Shown: one piece after another, positions 25,901 through 32,125 of the stretch | Layout: each line of letters starts with the position of its first letter | How positions within the stretch are numbered: position 1 is the first letter of the stretch | NCBI RefSeq assembly: GCF_900497805.2 | Contig: NW_020940358.1 | Coordinates: forward strand, 29,793,665 to 29,857,664 | Length of the DNA: 64,000 bases | Direction of reading: 5' to 3' | Source: Vombatus ursinus | Taxonomy: Eukaryota > Chordata > Mammalia > Diprotodontia > Vombatidae | Program-made: the position numbers and the translations under genes | Notes under the pieces: model-generated | Seen by the model: the letters and a program-made list of their open reading frames with translations, nothing else | Told to the model about the DNA's origin: nothing | The model's database searches: none

Positions 25901-26776
25901 TGACAGACCTAATGTGGTTTTGTTCATTTAGCTTGAGGAGCCGGCATTTAAAGGATGTTATTTGCCAGCTCAAAAACAAACGCTCAATTTCGGGCAAAAA
26001 GCAAAGAAATGCATTTATGTCCTCTCCTTGTCCAAACTCCAAGTTTCCTTAAAAACAAAAAACAAACAAAAGCAAAAAACCAACCGTTTGAAATCTCGAT
26101 CATAATCACGCATCCTGCATTTCCTCACTTTTCATTAAAAACAAAACTAATCTTATCACGGATGTAAACAGAGTGACTGAATTTGGCTGGAAAAAGGCTG
26201 CATGTTGCTTACGTGAGTCTATCATGACGACAAGGTAGGCGTGAATTACAAGAAGTCTGCGCCTTTTTCAAATGCTTGGCAGGGGACCTCTGGGACCGAG
26301 GGACCGAGGGAAACAACAAAGTGCATCCCTGACTCAAAACAACTCGGTATTTAACAGCCGAGTCACATCCCTCCAGCACTCCAGTTCTAGCCCGCGGCTG
26401 CTCCCGGAGCCCCCTCCCCTCAGGGGGCGTGGCCTGGGCCAAGTTGGGAGTCCGGCCTGGCCGGGCTGCTGGGGCTCAGCGCGCAGCCCTGAAGGCGGGC
26501 AGGACTCTCAGCAAACTCCAGGCTCAACAGGTAACGCGCGCGTCCCCTGACCGCCTGGCGCGGCGAGCGCCGAGGACAAACCCTCCGCTGTCCCCGTCCG
26601 CCCTCTAGGGGCTCCCTCGGCGACCCACACGACCCGTCGGGCTGCCGCCGGCACCTGCGTCCCGGCGCGCCGCGGCCCTCCGCCGGGGGAGGGGAAGCGC
26701 CAACTCGATCTCGCCCCGCCCCGATCGGCTTCGCTCCCGCCTCCGGCCCGGCTCGGCCCAGCCCGGCCCTCACCAT
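4883..26776 (-). CDS. H2AZ2: Histone variant H2A.Z.2 (H2A.V), whole five-exon coding region
   Basis: This gene encodes the H2A.Z.2 replacement histone, which pairs with H2B in nucleosomes at promoters and regulatory DNA and is deposited by SRCAP/TIP60-type remodelers (family knowledge). Five minus-strand exons join to 387 nt, giving 128 residues plus TAG: 26776-26774, 21596-21519, 16038-15925, 7551-7422 and 4944-4883. All four introns are GT-AG. The protein carries the H2A.Z N-tail ([17 protein letters not shown]), the histone-fold core ([19 protein letters not shown]), the acidic-patch and docking region ([18 protein letters not shown]) and the tail GKKGQQKTA. Residues that separate the two paralogues (Ala14, Thr38 and final Ala, counted without Met) match H2A.Z.2, not H2A.Z.1. 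The length equals the mammalian protein, and the intron structure shows it is the functional gene rather than a retrocopy. PURB lies upstream on the same strand, as in human. The start is the first ATG in the inferred leader. Confidence 0.97.
5310..5550 (-). repeat. Long tRNA-class SINE, antisense
   Basis: Starts with GTGATTTCATCTGTGTAGGG and ends with ACCTGAACCCAGGACTTCTG and TACTATGTCACACTGC. Related antisense copies occur at 12145, 25165, 29875, 32500 and 33240. It lies in H2AZ2 intron 4. Confidence 0.65.
5790..6430 (-). pseudogene. Possible eroded processed pseudogene, parent unknown
   Basis: In H2AZ2 intron 4 the minus strand shows scattered protein-like stretches in different frames: [32 protein letters not shown], and an open run of about 45 codons with [20 protein letters not shown]. 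The composition is more protein-like than neighbouring random frames, but I cannot name a parent and no poly-A or target duplication is clear. It could be chance or an old mobile-element frame. Confidence 0.25.
6455..6985 (+). repeat. Old interspersed repeat, first half
   Basis: Starts AAAGCACCTACTATATGC, continues ACATTTTAATGGGGGAGACA, then a GAATTCCAGGTATAAGGCAT stretch and TTTTATCCTGGAGAGAAC. It is the same family as 28075-28330 and 35515-35845. I do not assign a name. Confidence 0.6.
7025..7245 (+). repeat. Long tRNA-class SINE
   Basis: Sense copy with AACAGCATGGCATAGCAG, GGCTTGAAGTCAGCAAGACT, and an end CCCCATGTAGATGAAATTA that is the complement of the 5' end of the antisense copies. 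Confidence 0.55.
7255..7290 (+). repeat. (AAT)n microsatellite
   Basis: About nine AAT units, slightly interrupted, in H2AZ2 intron 4. Confidence 0.9.
7422..7551 (-). CDS. H2AZ2: H2AZ2 coding exon 4
   Basis: The 130 nt encode [20 protein letters not shown], then [23 protein letters not shown] plus one base of the next glycine codon. It holds the end of helix 2, helix 3, the extended acidic patch (DEELD) and the start of the docking domain. The acceptor is TTATAG and the donor GTATGT. A perfect 23-bp tandem duplication lies 47 bp inside the preceding intron. Confidence 0.97.
7598..7643. repeat. Perfect 23-bp tandem duplication
   Basis: CAGCTATAACAATTCATACA plus AGC occurs twice without change, at 7598-7620 and 7621-7643. 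It lies 47 bp upstream (in the sense of H2AZ2) of the exon 4 acceptor side. Identity of the copies implies a recent local duplication. Confidence 0.95.
7800..7990 (-). repeat. MIR-type SINE, antisense
   Basis: AGAGGCCATCTAGTCCAATT, CATTTTACAGATGAAGAAAC and TGAACTCAGGTCCTCAGG mark an old antisense copy. Confidence 0.65.
8264..8506 (+). repeat. RTE-tailed (Mar1-like) SINE, near full length
   Basis: Head AGGCAGCTAGGTGGCACAGT, box-B-like GAGTTCAAATCTGG, core TAGCTGTGTGACCCTGGGCA, then TTTCCTCATCTGTAAAATGA and tail GGGTTGGACACAACTGAA with a short AACAACA end. The tail has the style of RTE-mobilised SINEs. Confidence 0.85.
8510..8700 (+). repeat. Long tRNA-class SINE, diverged
   Basis: AGTAGTGGATTGAACATTG, TTGGGTTCAAGCCCCACTCC and CAGGCAATTCCCTAGGTTGT match the family at 2326. 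Confidence 0.55.
8700..9700. other. Intron 3 DNA without recognised features
   Basis: AT-rich sequence of H2AZ2 intron 3. I see no exon, RNA gene or clear repeat here; short open frames look random. Confidence 0.5.
9724..9764. repeat. TA/TATG simple repeat
   Basis: Alternating ATATATATGTATATGTATAT tract immediately before the U6 retrocopy. Confidence 0.85.
9781..9881 (+). pseudogene. U6 snRNA retrocopy, degenerate
   Basis: The sequence aligns along the full length of U6 spliceosomal RNA, starting GTGCTTGCTTTGGCAG and containing CATATACTAAAATTG, GAGAAGATTAG and GTGAAGTGTTCCA. Many differences are C-to-T or G-to-A, and several bases are missing in the GCGCAAGGATGACACG part, so it cannot be a working U6 gene. 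No proximal PSE or TATA box at the expected spacing is seen upstream; an AT/TATG simple repeat lies there instead. It sits in H2AZ2 intron 3, antisense to that gene. Confidence 0.9.
10000..10445 (+). repeat. Possible L2-type LINE fragment
   Basis: Pyrimidine-rich text with AATAGCCCTCTCATGG, TTCTTCCAGTGCCTACAA and ATGCACTCATCCAACTCC resembles the L2 run at 16660-17542 but is strongly diverged. Confidence 0.35.
10500..10690 (+). repeat. MIR-type SINE
   Basis: AAGTGACCTTGAGAAGGCAC, TTGCTTACCTGTAAAAGG and CCTCCTAACTCTGAATCTAA mark an old sense copy. Confidence 0.5.
10955..11172 (-). repeat. MIR-type SINE, antisense
   Basis: Well-preserved antisense copy: TACCAGGTACTGTGGTAAGC, TCCTCACAACAACCTTGGGA, AATGAGGAAACTGAGGCAAA and GTGACTTGCCCAGGGTCACA. 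Confidence 0.9.
11175..11735. other. Intron 3 DNA without recognised features
   Basis: Low-complexity AT-rich stretch with short internal repeats of AATAATCTGTTTAAAT type near 11650-11700. No gene is seen. Confidence 0.45.
11735..12620 (-). mobile_element. L1-type LINE fragment, antisense, split by a SINE
   Basis: Phrases CAGGCATTTGGGTTGTTTCC, ACTATAAATATGTCTGTACA and TTTTGATCATTAGAGACTTA match the antisense of the L1 ORF2/3' region. A SINE at 12145-12380 interrupts it. No usable open frame remains. Confidence 0.6.
12145..12380 (-). repeat. Long tRNA-class SINE inside L1
   Basis: ATGATTTCATTGGTATAGGG, CCTCCACCAATGAACATGGG and TTGAACTCAGGTCTTCCTAA identify an antisense copy inserted in the surrounding L1. 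Confidence 0.7.
12700..12830 (+). mobile_element. L1 3' end fragment
   Basis: CTATATCAGATTGCATGC, CAAAATCTTATAAAAATGAA and TGTTGAAAA match the 3' end of the L1 at 36440-37876. Confidence 0.7.
13330..13510 (+). repeat. MIR-type SINE
   Basis: TGGACCTGAGTTCAATTCCA, AACCTAGGCAAGTCACTTAA and CACAGGGTTGTTGTGAGG show a sense copy. Confidence 0.7.
13875..13950 (+). repeat. MIR/L2 3' tail fragment
   Basis: CATAGTGCCTGGCACATAGC followed by GGTGCTTAATAAATGTGTG. Confidence 0.7.
14010..14240 (-). repeat. MIR-type SINE, antisense
   Basis: TATACAGCACTTAAGAAATT, CACTGTGAGGTGGATACTAT and TTTGAATTCAAGTTCTTCCT show a diverged antisense copy. Confidence 0.6.
14240..15165. other. Intron 3 DNA, mostly unassigned
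   Basis: AT-rich sequence with a short MIR-tail-like stretch (CACCATGCCTGGCACCTACT, about 14960-14995). No gene is recognised. Confidence 0.4.
15170..15665 (+). repeat. RTE-mobilised SINE-like repeat, long copy
   Basis: Runs from CCCAGGCCTTAAACCCAAAT through CAACAACAGGTGCCAGGCCA, a GACCTGGGAAATACC stretch and a TCTATATCTTGCCACTGG stretch, to GAATGAAGGACAAACAGC. It ends in short CAG/CAA units. Shorter copies lie at 45845-46030 and 59425-59495. Confidence 0.65.
15925..16038 (-). CDS. H2AZ2: H2AZ2 coding exon 3
   Basis: The 114 nt encode 38 residues from [11 protein letters not shown] to EYLTAE, covering helix 1, loop 1 and most of helix 2 of the histone fold. Threonine in HLKTRTTS is the H2A.Z.2 form (serine in H2A.Z.1) and lies in loop 1, where the two H2A copies of a nucleosome meet. 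The acceptor is TTTCAG and the donor GTTTGT. Confidence 0.97.
16385..16625 (+). repeat. L2-type LINE 3' end
   Basis: CAAGGCCTTTCTTGACCACT, TATAAGACCTCTGAGGGCAA and TTAGGTGCTCAATAAATACT give the standard L2 3' terminus. Confidence 0.8.
16660..17542 (+). repeat. L2-type LINE, about 0.9 kb of 3' end
   Basis: A second, longer L2 copy in the same orientation directly after the first: ATATCCTACAGGCACCTCAA, ATCTCCAAAACAGAACTCAT, TTGCCAGAAGTGATTTCCCT, TAGTAAGCTCCTTTAGGGCA and TTCAATAAATATTTGTTGCC. The coding remnant near 16860-17045 is open but short. Confidence 0.85.
17543..17706 (-). repeat. tRNA-derived SINE, short form
   Basis: Poly-T, TTTTTGGTGATGCAATCAGG, GGGGTCACACAGCTAGTAAG and CACTTAGCTGCCCC. 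It is inserted at the very end of the L2 copy. Confidence 0.9.
17856..18007 (-). repeat. tRNA-derived SINE with 13-bp target duplication
   Basis: Antisense copy flanked by TCCTATTTCTTTC (17843-17855) and TCCTATTTATTTC (18012-18024), 12 of 13 identical. The body is well preserved. Confidence 0.9.
18060..18270 (-). repeat. MIR-type SINE, antisense
   Basis: TTGGAGGTCATCTAGTCCAA, AGGGAGGTTAAGTGACTTGT and CCAGGATTTGAATTCAGC. Confidence 0.7.
19093..19249 (+). repeat. tRNA-derived SINE in L1, 15-bp target duplication
   Basis: GGCAGCTAGGTCGTGCAGTG to AACCCCAATTGCCTCAACAA with a TAAATAAATA tail. Target duplication AATACACTGCTGGTG (19078-19092) and AATACACTACTGGTG (19250-19264), 14 of 15. Confidence 0.95.
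19739..20237 (-). mobile_element. Antisense L1 3' end inside sense L1
   Basis: TTGAGTTCCAAATTCTCTTT, GAAGGCAAGCAATTTGATAT and TTCTCCTGGTTCTGCTCACT are the reverse complement of L1 3' UTR and ORF2 end. The host L1 resumes on both sides. Confidence 0.8.
20600..20785 (+). mobile_element. hAT-type DNA transposon end
   Basis: CCAAACTTCACAAAACAAAT, TGTGAAGTTTGGATTCAGTC, ATGGCCACATGTGGCTTCAA and CACAGGTCCCCCATCTCTG. It matches the copy at 33700-33842, which ends in the hAT-like terminus GGTTCCCCACCCCTG. Confidence 0.6.
21140..21370 (-). repeat. MIR-type SINE, antisense, diverged
   Basis: AATATTAGCTGACATTTATA, ACAACCCTATGTATGAGATA and TCCAGGCCTTCCTAAGTCCA. Confidence 0.55.
21519..21596 (-). CDS. 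H2AZ2: H2AZ2 coding exon 2
   Basis: The 78 nt encode residues 2-27, [17 protein letters not shown] followed by SRSQRAGLQ. This is the acetylatable lysine-rich N-terminal tail. Acceptor TTTTAG precedes GCTGGAGGC, and donor GTAATG follows. Alanine at mature position 14 (KAKAKAV, not KAKTKAV) marks H2A.Z.2. Confidence 0.97.
22378..22470 (+). repeat. tRNA-derived SINE, 5'-truncated
   Basis: Only the core and tail are present: CAGCCTCAGACATTTGACAC, AGTCACTTAACCCCAATTGC and an AAACA-rich tail. Confidence 0.9.
22471..25160. other. Repeat-poor part of H2AZ2 intron 1
   Basis: About 2.7 kb with at most one weak MIR fragment (about 24620-24765, TGAGCCTTGGTTTCTACC and GAGTTGGACTAAAATACTTT). No exon or RNA gene is seen. 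The drop in repeat density downstream of the promoter may mark regulatory sequence. Confidence 0.5.
25165..25300 (-). repeat. Long tRNA-class SINE fragment, antisense
   Basis: TATGATTTCATCTGTGTAGA, TTCACCTGCCAATGCAGATC and GGACTTGTCCAGGGTCTCAC, followed by ATT triplets. Confidence 0.6.
25300..26380. other. Promoter-proximal H2AZ2 intron 1, no feature seen
   Basis: Mixed-composition unique DNA leading into the CpG island. Overlapping small frames on both strands around 25.4-26.05 kb look like chance. Confidence 0.45.
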
Positions 26777-27420
26777 GGTCTTGGCGCTGCTCCTGACACT
26801 GCGTAGTTGTCGCTTCTTCCGCTAGGACGCGGCGCCCGATCTGCTTCACCCCAGCCCGAGTGCTCGGCACCAACCCTGACAGCAGTCTCGATCCGCCGCC
26901 GCCGCCACTATCCCTAGCTGCAGCCGCTGGAACTACCGCCGCCACCACCGGAGCCCCAGACAATAAGCCGCCTCCCCCCGCGCGCTCACCCCTGCCAATA
27001 CCCGCGCGCCTTGCTGGTTTGAACCCTCTCGGCCACCCAATCGCGCGTCCTTTTCTAACACGGCTCCGCCTCGCTTCGCCTCCTAGCTAACGGCTGTTTG
27101 TTTTTGCACACGGCGCGTGAGGGCGGGGCCTACCGGCCCAACACCCAACAGATTTGTGCGCGGGACGCGGGCGGTGCGAATGGGAGCCACTTTCCACCTG
27201 CCTCTGAGCGCCGGAGCAGAAAGGACAAGAGGACGGGCCAATGGACGTTAACACTGGTGGGAAGGCCGCCAATGAAGACAGCGCCCGCGAGCAAGGAGGC
27301 GGGCTATCCAGACAGACTGAGATTCCGTCCAATGGCTAAGGCTAATTGAGGCGGTTGTGGGTTTCCCGCTCATTCTCGGGGTCTTTTTTTTCCCCCCCTC
27401 TACTCCTCGACTAGTTTGAG
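26380..27420 (-). promoter_or_regulatory. H2AZ2: H2AZ2 CpG-island promoter with phased CCAAT boxes
   Basis: This GC-rich, CpG-dense tract spans the first exon and upstream region and stands out sharply from the AT-rich flanks. Exon 1 probably begins near 26.9 kb. CCAAT pentamers on the plus strand lie at 27037-27041, 27238-27242, 27269-27273 and 27329-27333. Several GC boxes (for example GGGCGGGGCC near 27122) are present and there is no clear TATA box, which suits a broadly used island promoter. NF-Y binding at CCAAT boxes is family knowledge; use here is inferred. Confidence 0.85.
26774..26776 (-). CDS. H2AZ2: H2AZ2 coding exon 1 (initiator Met only)
   Basis: Exon 1 contributes only the ATG, followed at once by the donor GTGAGG. 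This matches the known structure of H2A.Z genes, where exon 1 encodes just the initiator methionine. The 5' UTR extends upstream (higher coordinates) through about 26.9 kb. No other ATG occurs on the minus strand between 26777 and about 26920, so initiation here is unambiguous. Reading past the donor gives an unrelated open frame into intron 1, which is not coding. Confidence 0.95.
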
Positions 27421-27439
27421 AGGGAAATGGCGGTCAAGC

Positions 27440-27960
27440 TCCACTTTCCATTCAGGCTTTTCCTTTCAGGATCGCACTAGGGAAGTAAGGCTGCCAGGGA
27501 GGCTCCGCGCGAATCCGGGGACTGGCCTGTCGGGCCTCGCCGCCCTCTCCCTCTCGGTCTCTCTTGCCCCTTTTTCCTCCTTCCTCGCTCGCTTCTCTTC
27601 CCGGGCTCCCTCTGTCCGCCGGCGCCTTGCCCCGCTAGCGCTCCTCAGTCTCCTTCCCCTTCTTCCCACAGCCACCCCCCAGAGTCGTCGCTGCCCCTTG
27701 CCCCGAGGTATTCGCTCGGGCCTGGCTCCTCTAAAGAAGCGCCCCGCCTTACTTGCTATGTTTACTATTAACTCGGCCTTTTGACCCCTCCCCCCCGCCG
27801 AAACTTCCGGGTCTGAGGTCACCGGCGAGCCCGGGCGGAGGCCTCCCCGCCGCGCTCTCTCGGACCTGTCAGTCTCCCTCTCGGGCTCCTCCAGTCTTGC
27901 TCCTGCTGCTGCCTCTCCCTTTCTTCAGTTCTCACCTGTTGCAGATCTCTCATTGAGCAT
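27440..27960. promoter_or_regulatory. Second GC-rich module upstream of H2AZ2
   Basis: The CpG-rich DNA continues beyond the core H2AZ2 promoter, with long pyrimidine-rich runs on the plus strand and an ETS-type ACTTCCGG at 27803-27810, followed by AGGTCAC. Its distance of about 1 kb from H2AZ2 exon 1 suggests an upstream or divergent promoter element. The open frames seen here are GC-driven and resemble no protein I know. Confidence 0.5.
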
Positions 27961-28074
27961 TTATTTATCGCCGACAGTGCGTCTGGGGAAGGACTGCTCG
28001 GAGAAGTTTACGTGCAGGAGCACGTGTGTCTATTTTGTACGTTCTTTGAGGGTAATCGGTGGGGCGGGGTAGGT

Positions 28075-28330
28075 ATCAGCCTTTGGGAGGCTTGAGAAGG
28101 AAGGTGGTGGTGTTTGAGCTGTGGGCTCGCATTCCAGCAGAGGCACAGAGGACAGGAGATGCAATGTCCTGGTTGAGGAATAGCAAGAAGGCCAGTTTGC
28201 CTGGACCATCCCATGCAGCAAGTGAAAGAGTGGAAAGGTAGGTAGGCTAGAGCCAGATTGGGAAAGCCTTTAAACGCCATTTAAAGGAGTTTGTATTTGA
28301 TCCTAGAGATAACTCCGAAGTCATATGATC
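28075..28330 (+). repeat. Old interspersed repeat, middle part
   Basis: ATTCCAGCAGAGGCACAGAG, GCAAGAAGGCCAGTTTGCCT and TTTGTATTTGATCCTAGAGA. Same family as 6455-6985 and 35515-35845. Confidence 0.6.
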
Positions 28331-28409
28331 ACCCATTTTTCATAACATTTTTAAGTTCGACAAAGCACTTTTCTTAGAGCTTTACTGTGACTTAGGTCAA
28401 GTCAAGGCT

Positions 28410-28610
28410 ATAAGGATTTGTTAAATGCTTACTATGTGTCAGGCACTGCTGCAAATATTATTAAACCCCTTTTACAGATTTGAAAACTGCTTAAAGACAT
28501 GAAGTGAGTAGTTCAGGGTCTTAGGCTACTAAGTAATAGAGCTATAATTGAAAACCTGATAACTTCTGAATCTAGATAAAATTCTTTCTATTATAGCACA
28601 TTGCTTTACC
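28410..28610 (-). repeat. MIR-type SINE, antisense
   Basis: AATGCTTACTATGTGTCAGG followed by CACTGC and CCCCTTTTACAGATTTGAAA. Confidence 0.6.
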
Positions 28611-28842
28611 AGTCTGGCATTAGTATCCACAGAACCAGCTGGCTGCTGGGCTATTCCAGCCATGATTCACCAGTTTTTCAAATTCAACTTGTCCAAAGGT
28701 TTTCCTCAAAGTATGCCTTTCCTCCAAATTTTCCTGTTTGGAGTAATGGTACCACCATTTTTTCAGACGTTAAATGACATCTTTTATTTTTTTTCCCCCT
28801 CCCTCACCCATTTAATCAGTAGCTAAGTCCTTTTGTTTTTAA

Positions 28843-28981
28843 TTTTTTGGCTAGGCAATGGGGTTAAGTGACTTGCCCAAGGTCACACAGCTAAGTAAGT
28901 GTTATGTTTTTGAGTCCGGATTTGAACTCAGGTCCCCCTAACTCCAGGGTGCTCCATCCACTGCACCACCTGGGTGACCCT
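28843..28981 (-). repeat. tRNA-derived SINE with 17-bp target duplication
   Basis: Antisense copy (TTGGCTAGGCAATGGGGTTA to CACTGCACCACCTGGG). Flanks AGTCCTTTTGTTTTTAA (28826-28842) and AGCCCTTTTGCTTTTAA (28982-28998) match at 15 of 17. Confidence 0.9.
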
Positions 28982-29279
28982 AGCCCTTTTGCTTTTAACT
29001 CTACAGTATTGCTCCCCTCCTTCCACCCCTACATCTACTCACACTTCCACAACCCCTGAGACCCTCATGACTTCGTTTTTACAATATCTATAAATTTTGT
29101 TTTGACACAAAATTCCCTCCCCCCAAAAAACCACACACACAGTTTAATTCCCCATAAGTAGATTAGCAAGACAACATAAAATAGAAGTTGCCAGCTTTGT
29201 CTATTGTCTTTGATCTGAGTTTTGTTATTTAAATTTGTAATTTACATAATTGTTCTTGTTTGTGTTCTTTCCCACATTC

Positions 29280-29565
29280 AATCATAATGAGCTCCTAATT
29301 GGCCTCCCTGCCTTCAGTTTCTCTGTTCTCCAGTCTATCTTTCACACAGTTGCTAAATTTTTTAAATTTACAATTCTAACCATGTCACTCCCATACTGAA
29401 AATGTTTATAAAAGAAGATACAAACTTCTCAGCTTGGCATTTAACACTTTCAGTGGTCTGGCTCAGTTTCCATTTCAGGCTATTTCAGTATTACCCTTCA
29501 CAGCAGTGTGTATCTACTAATTGTTACATTCCCTTTTACTTTTCTCTCCCATCTTCATCCATTTG
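29280..29565 (+). repeat. L2-type LINE fragment
   Basis: ATTGGCCTCCCTGCCTTCAG, CAGTCTATCTTTCACACAGT and GGCATTTAACACTTTCAGTG follow the L2 3' region order. Confidence 0.65.
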
Positions 29566-29790
29566 TAGAGTGGATAAAGTGCTGAATCTGGGGTCAGAAT
29601 GACCTGAGTTCAAATCCACTAAGTTATCTGACCTTGGACAAGTTAACCTCAGTCGACCTCAGTTTTCTTATCTGCAAAATGGGGATAACAATAGCACCTC
29701 CCTCCCAAGATTGTGATGTTAAATAAGATATTGTAAAGCACCTTGCAAACCTTAGTGCTATATAAATGCTAGCTATTGTTATTAGTCCAT
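29566..29790 (+). repeat. MIR-type SINE
   Basis: AGAGTGGATAAAGTGCTGAA, ATGACCTGAGTTCAAATCCA and GTAAAGCACCTTGCAAACCT. Confidence 0.75.
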
Positions 29791-29874
29791 GTTTCAAACA
29801 GACTCTCCATCTCTGCCTACAGAAATTATTTTCAAGGCATAGCTCCCCTTCTGTACAGCCTTTCTTAGAAGAAA

Positions 29875-30100
29875 GACAGGTAGTGGATTTTTTATTTCAT
29901 TAGCATAGGGAACTCTTTACACTCACACAAGTTGGCACCTTCTTGGTAGCTTATAAATTTATAAAGTTCCTAGAACACCAAGAGTCTGGGTGACTTTCAC
30001 AGAGTTACAAAGCCCCCTTGTGTCTGAGGTGGGTCCTGAACCCGGGTCTTCCTGGCTGCAAAGTCAGCTCTCTATCCACTAAGCCATGCTTCCTTTCCTG
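29875..30100 (-). repeat. Long tRNA-class SINE, antisense
   Basis: TTCATTAGCATAGGGAACTC, GAGGTGGGTCCTGAACCCGG and CTCTATCCACTAAGCCATGC. Confidence 0.7.
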
Positions 30101-30149
30101 GAAGAAATACTTATTTTGTATATATTTAGGTAAGAGGGGTATTTTTCAC

Positions 30150-30850
30150 TGCTCGCAATCCCTGATACTTTGATCTGGTCAGAAGTCTTTTTGACTTATA
30201 GAACCAGTAAGTCATTCAGATGTATAGATGAAGTATGAACAATTCCTAGACATGAATCAGTAAATCAAACATGTAAACCAGAAGGAATGAATTTCATCTG
30301 TTGGATGAAATGAGTTGATGAAATGTACTGGGATTTAGACAGGCATCTTGGCTTATGTATATCAGAGAAGATGCTTCCAGGAAGGACGTGCTAGCAGCTA
30401 CTTCAAGAGACAAGTCTTCTAAGCTTTGGGCGTGCTTTGAAGAGAAAGCCAAAAAAGGAGAAAAGGATTTCCATCCGTCTAGGAATTGGGAGTTACTCCT
30501 TTGTTTCCTGTACTCTCTGAGTGTGTACCCGTTTTCTTCCTACACTATGCATGTATTTGTAGGATATGTAATTGTGCCATGCTGGGGGGGGGGGCCCCCG
30601 ACGACACCACATTTATACCATCTGTTCTTACTATGCCACCCTAGTTAATATATCTTGAATTAAAAGCTAATTAACTCTGACTGGCAAATTAATAATCAAT
30701 GGGGAACATATTGTTGGGGACTCAAGAGCAACTGTACTAGGAACCCTTCAGCCTTTCAGGGTTACTCTTAGAATCTTGAAGGGAGAAGTCAGTCACTTCC
30801 TGCAGTTAGGGGTCCCTACTACCAAAATGAGTGGAAAGTAGCCCCAGAGG
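30150..30850 (+). mobile_element. Possible fossil LTR-type element fragment
   Basis: A unique-looking block with a long G/C run (about 30587-30600) and an AATTAAAAG hexamer region followed by a change of composition resembles the tail of an old marsupial LTR. It has no internal genes, looks broken, and its boundaries and family are uncertain. Confidence 0.25.
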
Positions 30851-31209
30851 GGTGCAACACTTTTAAAAAAGTTTTTTATCCTGAATTTAACAAACAATAA
30901 ATGAGTATTTCCATATATATTATAGAACAGAGGGTGAGGATTATACATGAAACTATGAATCAATATGATTTCAACTTTTTTGAAAAGTACAGTATATAAT
31001 AAATTCAACATGTAACTTTCAACTTTACCTTGCTTATCTCTGATTCCCTCTGTCCTTTTTCATTTTGGGGAGAGAAGAAGGCAATATTCCTAGCTCCTGT
31101 CTCACCTCTCAAGTGAAAAAGAACAAAAACAAAACAAGAACAAAAATTTGCTTGAAACAGATATGTCAAACAAAATTTGATCTTCCCATGTTAAAAAACG
31201 TATGTTTCA

Positions 31210-31355
31210 AGGCAGCTGGGTAGCACAGTGGATAGAGCTCCAGCCTTGGAGTCAGAAGGACCTGAGTTCAAATGTGGCCTCAGACACATAACACTTGGTA
31301 GCTGTGTGACTGGGCAATTTACTTAACCCCAACTGCCTCACCAAAAAAAAAAAAA
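31210..31355 (+). repeat. tRNA-derived SINE with 12-bp target duplication
   Basis: AGGCAGCTGGGTAGCACAGT to CCCCAACTGCCTCACC plus a pure A tail. ACGTATGTTTCA (31198-31209) and ATGTATGTTTCA (31356-31367) flank it, 11 of 12. Confidence 0.95.
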
Positions 31356-31784
31356 ATGTATGTTTCATTCTGCATCTTGAGTCCATTACTTCTCGGTCAG
31401 TAGTATTCTTTTTATCACTGGTACTTTGCAATCTGATTGGCATTTTTGGAAAAAAAGAAAATTTTTTTTTTTTTTGCTAGATCCACTTGTATCCATATCT
31501 TGCCCCTCCCTCTTGCAGAAATTTATTCCATATATCAAAAGGTTGAGTTTTTGGGGTTTTTTGTTTGTTTTTTTAAGGAGAAAGGGAGAAGTTGAGCAAA
31601 ATTATCAATACTTCCAACAAAACCTGACATGTAATATTTCACACCCAAGACCTGCACTTTTCTCACCCACCTACCTTTGAAAAGGACTAGAGGAAAGTAT
31701 CTTCTCTGTATCTTTGGGGCTGTGCTTGTTGGTTAAGTCTTTAAAAGTTGTTTTTTTTTTTAATAGTTACAATTAGATGTTTAC

Positions 31785-32125
31785 ATTTCTCCCTCAATAA
31801 AATGTAAAGTCTTTGAGGTCAAGAACTGCTTCGTTTTTGTCTTTGTATTCACAATAGCCAGCACAATGCCTAGCCCTTGGTAGGCATTTAATAGGCTTGT
31901 TTGATTGGGTTAGAAGTGAAAGTTTTTTACCCCCCTCCTTCCCGAAGGTTTCTTATAGTATTTTTGTCTATATGCTTTTTTCAGTCCTTTTATCAGTCTA
32001 CCTCCTGTGTTATTCATTCCCCCATTATATTATATATTTACCTTAGGGGCTAGGGCTGTTTATCATTCTTGTATGCCTACCTAGTACATTGTCTTCTAGA
32101 CACTTGGTAAATGTGAAGTGATTTC
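31785..32125 (+). repeat. Two L2-type 3' tails
   Basis: AAGTCTTTGAGGTCAAGAAC and TGCCTAGCCCTTGGTAGGCA (about 31785-31915), then TTAGGGGCTAGGGCTGTTTA and ACACTTGGTAAATGTGAAGT (about 32040-32125). Confidence 0.6.

Noticed and set aside
26411-26434. CAGGGGGCG in the H2AZ2 island as a CTCF site
   Set aside because: Only the G-rich half of the motif matches and such strings are common by chance in CpG islands.
26420-27822. Open frames of 80-150 codons across the H2AZ2 promoter island
   Set aside because: Arg/Pro/Gly/Ala-rich CpG-island artefacts on both strands. The frame starting at 26776 only reads through the exon 1 donor into intron 1.
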